Source: Xestospongia muta
Lineage: Eukaryota > Porifera > Demospongiae > Haplosclerida > Petrosiidae
NCBI GenBank assembly: GCA_963693285.1
Contig: OY848924.1
Location: 2,594,144-2,658,143, forward strand
Direction: 5' to 3'
DNA: 64,000 nucleotides
Positions within the stretch are counted from its first letter, which is position 1. Each line of letters begins with the position of its first letter. This document shows positions 25,201 through 33,419 of the stretch, piece by piece. Made by a program: the position numbers and the translations under genes. The notes below the pieces were generated by a model, which saw only the letters and a list, made by a program, of their open reading frames with translations, made no database searches and had not been told where the DNA came from.

Positions 25201-28200
25201 GGGGTCGTGGGTGTACAACATAGTTCCCAGGGATGCCCTGTGGAAAGTGATGGGAAAGACTGGAGTGCCCCAACTACGCTTGAAGTCATAAAGTCATTCC
25301 ATGATGGCATGCGGGCAGATGTGCGAGTGGGTAAATCATCCACAGATAGCATTGAAGTGAAGAATGGGCTAAGACAAGGGTGCACTCTGGCCCCTACCCT
25401 ATTTAACATCTACTACAATGCTGTAGTTGCCAAATGGAGGGATCGATGCCCATCAGCAGGAGTGAATGTTAACTTTAAGCATGAAAGAAAACTGGTGGGA
25501 GATAGAATGGCAAAGTCACACCTCAGTAATGTGAATGTGACTGAATCACAGTTTGCTGATGATACTGCTACATATGCATCATCTTGTGAGACCTTCGAAC
25601 AATCAGCTATGGAGCTTGTGCACACAGTGAAAGATTGGGGGATGACGGTGAGCATTGAGAAAACTAAAGGAATGGTCGTGGGAGCAAATCTAAATGACAA
25701 GGATGTTGAATCACTACAGATGGAAATGGCTTAATAGAAATGGTAAAAGTCTTCCCTTATCTTGGAAGCATGATAGCAAATGATGGTGAAATTACATCAG
25801 AAATAGCAAGTAGAATTGCCAAAGCTGCAAGAGCATTTTGAAGCTTGAGGAAACCCATTTTTCACAACCCTAACTTATCAGTGCCAACAAAAAAGTCGTC
25901 TACTGTGCTGTGGTTATGTCAGTTTTGTTATATGGAGCAGAAACATGGACAGCCAAAGCTGAGCACATAAGGCAACTGAGATCGCTCCATAACCGATGTG
26001 TAAGGACAATACTCGGAGTGATAAAGTACCAACAGTGGAGAGATCGAATCACTTCTAAACAGCTTGGATCTACTTTTGGTATGAAGGAACCAAATGAAGA
26101 CACACCAATGGCATACCGTCTTAGATGGCTTGGCCACTGTAGTAGTGCTTAATTTCATGTATTTATGTATTGTGGTTTGATTTATGATGTAATTTCTAGT
26201 TTTATTTTGTATTTAAATTCATGTTATTTGTTAGTATTTCAGTTAGTTCTGCTATAGCTTTTGTCATAGTCAGTTATCCTGATTAAAGTGAAAAAGAGTA
26301 TTGCCTTTTAAGGCAGTGATGTTGTTTATTGGTAAGTTGGAAGAGTTCGATGGGAGGAAAGAAGATTGGCTGCAATATGTGCAACAGCTTGGACATTTTT
26401 TCCGGTGAATGATATAACCAAAGATGGCAAAAAGAAGGAAATCTTCTTGGCAGTAGTAGGACCTAGAATTTCACAGTTGTTTTAGAAAGCAGGGAGAATC
26501 TGTTTCAACATTCATGGCAGAGCTGCATTCCCTTTCGGAATATTGCAATTTTGGAGACACCTTGGAGGTGATGATAAGAGATAGGTTAGTGTGTGGCATA
26601 AATGATGATGGTATCCAGAGGAGGCTACTAGCCGAACAAGATCTGACGTACAAGAAGGTGGTAGAGCTCGCACAGAGTTTAGAAACGGCCATGCAAAATA
26701 TGAAAGACCTGAAGACTAAGAAAGACAAAGTTGTAGATGTTCATAAAATGTTTAAGAAGAAAACAGAGCTAGTGACAGTGCATAATAACTGTTATCGATG
26801 TGGAAACAGGGGACACATTGTAGCTAAATGTAAGGTAAATAAAAAAGTTATTTGTCATAGTTGTGGTAAATTGGGACATTTATAAAAAGCGTGTTGGAGT
26901 GAACAAAGGAATAGCCCAGTTAAAAGGACAGTTGGCAGAAAAGCACAAGCTGTGTGTCAGGTGCATGAATGGTATACAGATGTTGTGTTTCAAGGTAATA
27001 GTAGAAGAGTACCACCAATACTAGTTGACCTTACCATAGATGGCCATAATGTCTCCATGGAAATTGATACTGGAGCCTCTGCTTCTTTGATGTCTGAGAA
27101 TCTATTCAAAAGGTTGTGGCCTGGGAGGTCTTTACAAGCCACAGAGGTGAGGCTGTGCTCATACTCAAAGCAAAACATACCTGTTGTGGGTTCCTGCTAT
27201 GTAAATGTTGTATACAAGGGGTTGGAGTTTACAAGGCTTATGCTCAAGGACACTGCTGTCATTGCTTGTGCGATGGGCAGATACAGAGATACAAAGATAC
27301 AGAGATACAGAGACAATATTAATGTAACAATCAAACACTTGAGTTATACTAAATATTGACCTCAACTACATACATGTATACACTTACATAGTCAGGAGTA
27401 GCACCAGCTTCTTCTAAGAACTGGACTATTGTCTTATGACCTTTGACATAAGCTATAGTATGAGGTGATGTTTGTGTTATAAAATAATCTTCACCACCAG
27501 AATCATCAAACTATATAATAAACAAAGACATTTTAATATATGAAATAAAATCCAATTCGATATCTGTGAATACACAATACAAGTTATTACTTTACAATGA
27601 CATGTATCATTAATTAAGACATTACTATCACACAATATAATGGATTTCATTCAATTAAATTATAAGACAATATTAAAAATACTACATGTAAAGATCATGT
27701 ATGTTATTAATTGTGGATACTAATTCAGTAACTTTAACAAATAAAATAAAAATTAATAAATTGTGTAAATCTTCAAGTTTTTAATTAATATTGAAGTGTG
27801 GCTAAAATTAAATAATACTCATTAAATCTACATAATTTGAATTAATTACTTACATTAGTAGACACAAATAATAACAGTAGGTTAGAGGGAAATTAATAGG
27901 ATCTTACCCAATTACGATATTTCAAGTTTGCTCCTTTCTGAAGCACTTGTTTGACATTCTCTAATTGTTCAGTTGCAGCATATTTCAAAAGTTCCTCATC
28001 CTATATAATAATAAAATAAGTCATTATGTTATGTCTGAGTTGAGTTGGGCCACCCAGACATGTAAATAACTTTGCCGTTTTACATGCTATCCGCATGGAA
28101 CTTGCACCAATCGATTTAGCTGCAAACGCGCATTTTATATATAAAATTTGGCTGTCTAGTGCTACGAAAAAATAACAAACTAAAAAACTCCCTACATTTT

Positions 28201-29136
28201 AATGGCATAAATTCAGCATACTTGAAATTTCACATCTTCGAGGATATAACGAAAATCTCCTTTCACCTTCAGAAGTCAGTCGTTTGTCAAGTGGCAAAAA
28301 TTACAGTTCTAATTATATGAACAAATCTTCTAATTAACAATTATTATTATTATGATAATAATCAAGTATTGTCTTTTGCAATTTTAGGCAGCTATAAAGC
28401 CACTGTGGTTCTGAAAAAAACCTTTTAACAAAAAAGAAAGACTACTTAGAATATCTAGAACTATTTGTCATCAGAACTATCAGTAGCCTCTTGATGCCAG
28501 TACATGAAACTCCTGTGGCATCAGAGGTTCGTTTAAGAGGTTCTTGAGTCTGTTGACGCCTGCTAACTTCCTCGAAATAGCTATAAACATTCGCAACAAC
28601 CTCCTTTGTTTGTGATTCAGTCTTTTTTACTCTGCATTTTCATGACCACAAGAGAAAACGTGGTTTGTTCACATGACATTCACGTGAACAAACAATGAAT
28701 AATATTAAAATGTACTCAGCGCTAATTGTACTTGATTAGGTGAGAAAATACCTCACCTTACAAATCAACTGGGATAGAGTATAATAATAATAATATGTAA
28801 TATATTGATTGTACACTAACACATGTAGTATACTGGATTAGTTACTAATATACTTACAATTCTCCGTTGCTCTTCTTCTGATAGTTCTTTATCTGATTGC
28901 TCTTCTTCTGATAGTTCTTCATCTGATTGCTCTTCTTCTGATAGTTCTTCATCTGATTGCTCTTCTTCTGATAGTTCTTCATCTGATTGCTCCTCTTCTG
29001 ATAGTTCTTCATCTGATTGCTCTTCTTCTGATAGTTCTTCATCTGATTGCTCTTCTTCTGACAGCTCTTCATCTGATTGCTCTTCTTCTGACAGCTCTTC
29101 ATCCAATAGCTCTTCCTCCGATAGTTGAACTGCCAT
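7741..29136 (-). CDS. Gene A: ankyrin-ROC-COR protein with C-terminal hydrophobic anchor (1,242 aa)
   Basis: My exon model, 5' to 3': 29136-28858, 28000-27908, 27510-27388, 19307-19209, 18597-18499, 17313-17212, 17071-16970, 15215-15117, 13601-13500, 12347-10281, 10216-10105, 9558-9466, 9418-9326, 8531-8484, 8365-8312, 7949-7857, 7811-7741. All joints are GT-AG. The first ten exons are phase 0 and the tail exons phase 1. The sum is 3,729 nt, exactly divisible by three, with no internal stop. Order: acidic N-terminus, about nine ankyrin repeats (to residue 366 and into the big exon), ROC GTPase (P-loop near 448), COR, low-complexity tail, hydrophobic end. A Roco protein is expected to be a dimeric GTP-dependent switch, with ankyrin repeats binding partners. 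No kinase, Death or CARD part is seen. Introns 3 to 8 hold many transposons, yet the exons are intact, so the gene is probably functional. An alternative acceptor at 8396-8397 would lengthen exon 15 by ten codons in frame. Confidence 0.75.
10281..12347 (-). CDS. Gene A exon 10: last ankyrin repeat, ROC GTPase and COR
   Basis: One 2,067-nt exon (689 codons) is open from acceptor 12348-12349 to donor GTAAGTTT before 10281. It starts inside an ankyrin repeat ([20 protein letters not shown]), so the true exon starts 40 codons upstream of the first in-exon Met at 12227. The ROC domain follows: P-loop [11 protein letters not shown], switch [14 protein letters not shown] and a G4-like GSHID. The COR part has conserved blocks such as [19 protein letters not shown] and [20 protein letters not shown]. 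It is roughly half identical to gene B's exon by eye and keeps all nucleotide-binding motifs, so GTP binding is likely. Confidence 0.85.
13211..13267. repeat. Perfect 20-bp inverted repeat in gene A intron 9
   Basis: Arms 13211-13230 and 13248-13267 are exact reverse complements (tattatatcaaagcaattaa) with a 17-nt spacer. The transcript could form a stable hairpin in either direction. It may be a tiny palindromic element. The equivalent intron of gene B near 52380 does not show it. Confidence 0.8.
13500..28000 (-). CDS. Gene A ankyrin exons 2-9
   Basis: Eight phase-0 exons of 93-123 nt each carry about one 33-aa ankyrin repeat: 28000-27908 ([20 protein letters not shown]), 27510-27388, 19307-19209, 18597-18499 ([20 protein letters not shown]), 17313-17212 ([20 protein letters not shown]), 17071-16970, 15215-15117 ([20 protein letters not shown]) and 13601-13500 ([20 protein letters not shown]). 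Each shows the TALHxA...GHxxVVxxLL...ADxN signature. The exon edges fall at the same point of the repeat, so a whole exon can be lost or gained without breaking the frame. Exon 3 is 36 nt longer than its counterpart in gene B (87 nt) and is the least typical. Confidence 0.85.
15533..16150. mobile_element. 618-bp TTAA-flanked element (piggyBac-type MITE)
   Basis: It starts CCCTTTATATAC after TTAA (15529-15532) and ends GTAAAAG-type sequence then ATATAAAGGG, followed by TTAT, a one-base variant of TTAA. The ends form a 10-11-bp terminal inverted repeat, CCCTTTATAT. The outer flanks resemble an undisturbed relative at about 14615-14645 (ccagtattattaacagccac). There is no coding capacity. The ends suggest mobilisation by a piggyBac-like transposase. 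Confidence 0.6.
16263..16445. mobile_element. 183-bp MITE related to the piggyBac remnant
   Basis: The left end is CTCTTTGATGGG after TTAA (16259-16262). The reverse complement of the right end is CCCTTTGATACACACGGATC, close to the first bases of the piggyBac element at 3632 (CCCTTTGACACACGCAGATG). It is probably a short non-autonomous derivative of that family. The right-hand TTAA copy is degenerate (ATTA). Confidence 0.5.
17459..18277. mobile_element. 819-bp TTAA-flanked element (piggyBac-type MITE) in gene A intron 5
   Basis: It starts CCCTTTCTGCAT after TTAA (17455-17458) and ends ATGCAAAGGG before TTAA (18278-18281). Two paralogous introns of gene B (about 55212-55232 and 58320-58340) carry the flanks joined (tcatattagtaattgttat) with no insert, so this is a real insertion with a TTAA duplication. 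No transposase frame was seen inside. Confidence 0.75.
20589..21716 (+). pseudogene. Harbinger transposase (HARBI1-like), broken
   Basis: Three frame segments together resemble HARBI1/DDE_Tnp_4: 20778-21104 ([20 protein letters not shown]), 21112-21468 ([12 protein letters not shown], then [16 protein letters not shown]) and 21435-21716 ([20 protein letters not shown]). An upstream frame from 20589 may be the N-terminus, cut off by a stop before 20778. The first two catalytic aspartates are visible. The place of the usual catalytic Glu in the (V)ENAFGRLK motif is Lys, and the frame is broken at about 21100 and 21430. It should be inactive. Normally it would cut and paste the element together with the Myb-like partner. 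Confidence 0.8.
22084..22989 (-). CDS. Harbinger Myb/SANT-like DNA-binding protein
   Basis: An uninterrupted 301-codon frame starts [20 protein letters not shown]. Residues about 18-110 form a trihelix/Myb-SANT-like region ([30 protein letters not shown], then [20 protein letters not shown]). An acidic middle follows, then a Lys/Glu-rich helical end with probable coiled coil ([20 protein letters not shown]). In Harbinger elements this second protein binds the transposase, carries it into the nucleus and recognises the ends. It is intact while the transposase is broken, so the insertion may be fairly young. The start Met is at 22989; an alternative is at 22968, next to the lysine run. Confidence 0.75.
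   Translation of the reverse strand: MECRRTEMPPKKKEKKREFIWRDDEVELLLNIANDCKALKAAESINWESVKSKYGYICDLFIAALPADDSDVMRSFPHKKEEVTKQIVTSKLKAMRLKFRQAVDSGRKSGHGRVVMIFYELSVGGSLATQQIDGGNESLEFNSDVLNSQGNARNLSQLSNVVYSSISGDTLLNENSDTPLGDESGGNMFLDNDEENTELERESNKESGESMKRTMKQRREFLDNKLKNYKQEKLKRKLPVDTQHLGCVQEELKIKRQLVEQMDQMDQRYAENMEKMSRNMEKFTESIADAFALLKQLMMYQ
23390..26152 (+). pseudogene. RTE-like LINE: endonuclease and reverse transcriptase, broken
   Basis: Broken frames give an apurinic-type endonuclease and a reverse transcriptase. Endonuclease: [11 protein letters not shown] near 23390, GAIQETKW near 23548, [12 protein letters not shown] near 23866, [10 protein letters not shown] near 24160. Reverse transcriptase: [60 protein letters not shown], catalytic [10 protein letters not shown] near 25550, then [20 protein letters not shown]. 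The last bases read LRWLGH, normally followed by more protein and a 3' UTR, both absent. At least five frame breaks make it dead. The pattern is that of the 'craniofacial development protein 2-like' endonuclease/RT genes often annotated in invertebrates. The exact clade is not certain. Confidence 0.8.
26319..27275 (+). pseudogene. LTR-retrotransposon gag-protease fragment
   Basis: Gag-like frames start at ATG 26319 ([20 protein letters not shown]), with a frame break near 26403 and a stop at about 26483. They continue as [20 protein letters not shown], then a CCHC zinc knuckle ([14 protein letters not shown]) and a second, interrupted knuckle ([10 protein letters not shown], stop). Next is an aspartic protease (active site [12 protein letters not shown] near 27058-27093) that breaks off before the flap and reverse transcriptase. 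This is a Gypsy-like order. No LTRs were recognised. The sequence 26153-26318 may be old leader. Confidence 0.75.
27276..27314 (+). repeat. AGATAC-type simple repeat tail
   Basis: The repeat of gatacagagatacaaagatac units directly precedes the right target-site copy. Short repeat tails of this kind are usual at the 3' ends of RTE-type and other LINEs, so it probably marks the priming end of the insertion. Confidence 0.6.
28010..28850. other. Gene A intron 1, unrelated to gene B's intron
   Basis: Most of this intron does not match gene B's intron 1. It includes an imperfect inverted pair (tttgttcacatgacattcacgtgaacaaa) at about 28665-28692 and a mostly non-coding block. It is probably inserted DNA of unknown type. 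Confidence 0.4.
28858..29136 (-). CDS. Gene A exon 1: acidic decapeptide repeat
   Basis: The ATG at 29136 starts MAVQL, followed by eight tandem 10-aa units (consensus [10 protein letters not shown], first unit [10 protein letters not shown], last [10 protein letters not shown]), then SEEEQRRI and donor GTAAGTA. Gene B's first exon (MATQL then SDREQQRI) matches the two ends without the array. A is longer by exactly 240 nt, which is eight 30-bp units. The stretch is extremely Glu-, Asp- and Ser-rich, with many possible casein-kinase-2 sites, and is probably disordered. The exon continues as 5' UTR to 29186, where an AG acceptor follows. Confidence 0.8.
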
Positions 29137-29186
29137 TGTCAGGAGGCCTGGCAGCTCTTGGCTGGTACTGTTAAGTTGATCTAGTT

Positions 29187-29830
29187 CTATAATAGAATAT
29201 TAGATATCAATGTACATATATCAGTTATACTATAATGTATTATATATATCACTTTATATAACAAAGATAATAAACTGTATCATCTTCATTTATTGTCATT
29301 GTACAATCATATACAACATGATCATATCAACATCATCTCAAGTACAATATCTTAAACATTGAAACAAATAAAGAGACTTTTTTCAATCATAGAGAGTTAA
29401 AAAGTTGGAACTCCAAAAACAAATGAACATAGCTTGTGTTTACACAGCCTTAACTCTTCTATCTTTGTAATTGTCTAAAATACTCTCTTGTTACCAGAAT
29501 TAGCTAAAAATACACTAAGTCATAGAAAAGAATATACTTCCTCTTCAATCAACTGTCATAAGAAGTAACATATCTCGTGTATGTAGTCAACAAGTAAACA
29601 CTGTAGTACTGCAAGTGTTAACATGACCCATGACTCATATTATCTACATACAATACTACTAATTAACTTCTACTTAATATTACTTACCGACTTGGTCACT
29701 CGTATATACAACAACTTCTCTTTCTTTGCTGGGAAAGAGCGCCATCATGTGACGTTTGATGACGTCATTAGCAATTTGGTTCGGGCTCAATCATTTCTAA
29801 CTACAGGGGCTACCCTAAGACTCCTTATGC
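29187..29830 (-). promoter_or_regulatory. Gene A 5' UTR intron and presumed promoter
   Basis: A 5' UTR intron runs from acceptor 29187-29188 up to donor 29681-29687 (GTAAGTA on the minus strand). A non-coding first exon therefore starts somewhere above 29688. The intron is nearly identical to gene B's (62266-62763), unusually high for non-coding sequence in this locus, so it may hold shared regulatory signals. Upstream of the first exon the two genes diverge. The start of transcription cannot be placed. Confidence 0.5.
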
Positions 29831-30762
29831 AGACGTAGATGTATTTAATTATAATTACTTCGACAAGTAGACTTTAACTCTGCTTTGGATCGGGTTCAAC
29901 TCTGCAATTGAAAACATTAACATTGCTTTATTTATTTTAAGAGGAATGGTTATTATGAGTCCCCCTCTCTAAATCTGATAATACTAGTCTGATATCTATA
30001 CTAGACTTGACTACTAATGATTTTAAGTCAATTTTTACATCACAGTCTTTGTTACATACACAAGATGACTAGCTGGTCTTTGATTTCTTTGTCAAACTAG
30101 TACATCTGACAGATTTTTGATTAGTGACTTAAAAAATCAAGTGACCTTTGTCCTAACTCCTCCTCTAATTGAGTCTATAAGAAGTCAGTAGAAATGTATA
30201 TCTGATTATCATATATATGTAATGTACACTGAAGATGTAATAAATAAATACATGTATAGTTCAAATTTTAAGTCAGATATATTTGTTTTTCCAGTTGTCA
30301 TGGAAACTACATACAAAAGTTCAGTCAAGAGGATGATCTGTTTATTGGTAATTAGATTTTAAGTGAATTCCATCTGTATCTTTAATTAGATCATTACTTG
30401 AATCCTTCTTGATAGCAAAGACAAAAATCTACAGAGATAGAGTTTAATATACTGTGGAATATAATGAGAACTCTAATCTCTATTATGTCAGATATAGTCT
30501 GAAATATAGCTTTACAGTAAATGTTTACCACAGTATCATGTATGGTTTAGTAACAAAAGCAATTATATAAATTATAATAGTGTAATTGTATGTTTGAATG
30601 TTAATATGTTAGTTTGTAATATGAATTATGAATGTTTGTAAATGAAAAAGTGTAAATGATGTTTATAGTAAATACAAATGATTTTACCAGTGTTAATAAC
30701 AAAATAACTATTAATATCCTAAAAGTTATGTTTGATTTGATATGTAAATAGATATACATATA
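29831..30762. other. Intergenic between gene A and pseudogene copy 2
   Basis: No gene was recognised. About 30240-30480 (starting aataaatacatgtatagttc) is repeated at 37665-37900, before pseudogene copy 3, with about 95 percent identity by eye. This is part of the duplicated upstream block. Confidence 0.5.
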
Positions 30763-31023
30763 CTTTTGATAATGTGACTTACTTTACTATAATTAATATA
30801 TTATAGGTAATATTACAATACAAGGGACTAAACTAGGTAATTTAACAACAACAGTTAGTAACTTTACTTACTTTCATTTCATGTAGATATCACTCATCTT
30901 GATAATGTCACTGAGAGAAAAAATCAATCTGATAAGTTTGTATTTGAGACGTGGGGCTCATAAAGATAATTAATAGGCGGAGCTCATTGTTTTTAGTAGG
31001 CGCGGTAGTGGTACACGTGGAAT

Positions 31024-31186
31024 ATGGTTGTTGGTCAAGTAAATAAAGCAGATGACTATGAACGAATATGTTTATTAGTATAATTCTTTGTTATGTGTCA
31101 TTGTGTGTTGTTAATAGATATTACGAGAACCATATGATTATATATGTCAAGTTAAAGGCAAGGAAGTTAGAGTGAAATTGATTAAG
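31024..31186 (+). pseudogene. GGPPS-like exons, copy 2 (truncated)
   Basis: Exon 1 (ATG 31024, ends KADDYER) and exon 2 (31118-31186, ILREPYDYICQVKGKEVRVK) match copy 1. This copy keeps the arginine codon CGA that is a stop in copies 1 and 3. It has lost the exon 1 donor, with GAACGA followed by ATATGT instead of GTATGT. The rest of the gene is cut off by the MULE insertion a few bases into intron 2. Confidence 0.7.
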
Positions 31187-31207
31187 GTAATTCATTGGTA
31201 ATGTCTG

Positions 31208-32532
31208 TGTTTGCCTACTCCATGTTTGCCTACTAATTGATGCATAGTGTGGTTCTGCCTACACTTAATAAGACCTATCCTTTCATGTCTTGACAGATCC
31301 TTTAGTGTGTTAATACTTACCCACAAAAATGTACATGATATAAGACTGTGATAACTAAATTAGATAACCTTATGTGTGTATATAAAGAACATTTTTTGCA
31401 ATTGGTAACATTCATTTTATCATGGAATTCACTACTACTATTGCTGAGGATGGAGATGGAGATGATAAGGTAATAATATTTGGAACAGACAAAAATACTG
31501 AGCTACTATGTGAGTCAGATACAATTTATGTAGACGGTACTTTTCAGACTTGTCCTAAATTGTTTTACCAAATATTCACTATGCATGCATTCAAACACGG
31601 CAAGCAGTACCTGCTAATCTATGCTTTTCTTCCAAACAAACAAAGATGCACCTATGAGAGGGCTATGAATCTAGTCAGACAGAAGGCTGATGTACTGCAG
31701 GTTACTTTAAACCCACAGACTGTTGTTAGTGATTTCGAACTAGCAATAAAGCAGGCAATACAGTTAACTTTTCCTGATGCACAATTTCAGGGGTGCTACT
31801 ATCATTTTTGCCAGGCAATAATGCCAAAAAACTCAAACACTTGGATTACAAGTACAATATCAAGATGATACCCTGGGACTTAAGTCATTCATCAGGAAAA
31901 CCGCTGCCCTAGCTTTTGTACCAATACCGTTCATTCATTTTGCATGGCAAGCCATTAAAACTAATAGGCCTGATCTAGCTAATATTGACAATTTTGTCTC
32001 TTACTTTGAAGATGTCTGGCTAGTTGGACACTTTCCAAAGGCTGAATGGAATGTCTACAACACAGATGGCCCACAGACCAACAATCATTTAGAGGGTTGG
32101 CATAACCGATTAAAAAGAGTTGTCGGAAAACCACACCCTAACATCTTTGAATGCGTGGAGATTTTTCAAAGGGAGCAAACATCCACAGAAATATCTCTCC
32201 AACAGTTATCAACAGGATCAAAACCACCCAGAAGGACCTTCAAGTCAATAACAAGAGACAAAAAGATTACTGAACTTAAGAACAGGTTTTCAAATAATGC
32301 TATCAGCTTGTCTGAATATGTAGCTGGTATGGCTGCACACACTAACATATAGGTAAATTTAGAACTTACATATCTGTAGTCATATAATACAATACTTTTA
32401 CAATACTTACTTTTTCTATATTGTACATTTCTACCATTTTGAAAATAATTATTATTAATTTAATAAATACTTAATAAGTAGGCAAAACTGTAATATGTGA
32501 GAATTAGTAGACAAACATGGAGTAGACGAACC
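31208..32532 (+). mobile_element. Mutator-like (MULE) transposon
   Basis: Terminal inverted repeats at 31208-31238 and 32502-32532 match at 27 of 31 positions (core CTACTCCATGTTTG). Inside, 31422-32352 encodes a MULE-type transposase in three frame segments: TIYVDGTFQTCPKLFYQIFT (first Asp), VVSDFELAIKQAIQLTF (second Asp), CYYHFCQA, then DGPQTNNHLEGWHNRL (the usual Glu region). Two frame breaks lie between about 31815 and 31870. A clear 9-10-bp target duplication was not found, and the right flank does not match copies 1 or 3, so one side was rearranged. Confidence 0.75.
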
Positions 32533-32549
32533 TGGGATAATCCATACAG

Positions 32550-33300
32550 GAGTGTTGTCATGGTAACTGTAAATGGGCATAGTGACATTACTCAGAATAT
32601 TAGGAAGAAAGAGTTATTGCTGGTAAGTTAAGTTTTAAAATTGTCTGTGATGGTTATTTTTATAATTATTTTATGCGTAGGAGTGTTGTCATGGCAACTG
32701 TATAAGTTGGTGTGGTGACTAAATCCAGAATATTAGAAAGAAAGAGTTATTGCTGGTAAGTTAAAGTTTGAAGTTGTTTGTGATGGTCATTTTTATAGTT
32801 ATTCTATAATTATACATATATATATATAGGAACGTCGTCATAGTAACTGTAAAAGTGGGTGTGGTGACTTTTCCCAAAATATTGGGAAGAAAAAGTTATT
32901 GCTGGTAAGTTAAAGTTTGAAGTTGTCTGTAATAGTCATTTTTATAACTATGTTATGCATAGGAGTGTTGTCGTGGCAACTGTAAATGGATGTTGAGACA
33001 TTACCCAGAATATTAGGAAGAAAGAGTTATTGCTTGTAAATTAAGGTTTGAAGTTGTCTGTAATAGTCATTTTAATAACTATTTTATGGATAGGAGTGTT
33101 GTCATGGCAACTGTAAATATGGGTGTGGTAACTTTTCCCAAATTATTAGAAAGAAAGAGTTATTGCTGGTAAGTTAAAGTTTGAAGTTGTCTCTTATAGA
33201 CATTTTTATAATTATTCTATGTATAGAGTGTAGTCATAGCAACTATAAAAGTGGCTGTGGTAACTTTTCCCAAAATATTTGGATGAAAGAGTTATTGCTG
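32550..33300 (+). repeat. Tandem array of six exon-like units, about 130 bp each
   Basis: Units start near 32550, 32680, 32829, 32961, 33093 and 33226. Each has an AG acceptor context, about 73-75 nt of exon-like sequence and a GTAAGTTA donor, followed by a conserved intron-like spacer. Units 3, 5 and 6 are open and translate to a Cys-rich peptide, for example ECCHGNCKYGCGNFSQ, then a Lys-rich end and LLL. Units 1, 2 and 4 carry stops or small deletions. It may be a decayed multi-exon Cys-rich gene or a satellite grown from one exon. No start or final exon was found. Confidence 0.6.
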
Positions 33301-33419
33301 GTAAGTTATGGTTTAAAGTTGTCTATAATAATCATATATTACCAAAATTTAGTATTTAAGACTAGTACCAGTCAATCAGTCAGTCAGTCTGCTTGCTCAT
33401 GAGTTAGAAATGGAATTTA

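Larger units (their letters stand above)
23158..27314 (+). mobile_element. Chimeric retro-insertion: LINE plus gag-protease fragment plus AGATAC tail
   Basis: The 4,157-bp block is flanked by AATATCAATG (23148-23157) and AATATTAATG (27315-27324). Gene B has this site once, uninterrupted, at 60741-60750 with the same surroundings. The block thus sits inside one target duplication although it holds two unrelated retroelement pieces in the same direction: an RTE-like LINE (to about 26152) and a gag-protease segment (about 26200-27275), ending in an AGATAC-type tail. Confidence 0.75.

Noticed and set aside
28860..29120. Regular 30-bp direct repeats resembling a CRISPR array
   Set aside because: There are no unique spacers; the units abut and encode an in-frame acidic decapeptide in gene A exon 1.
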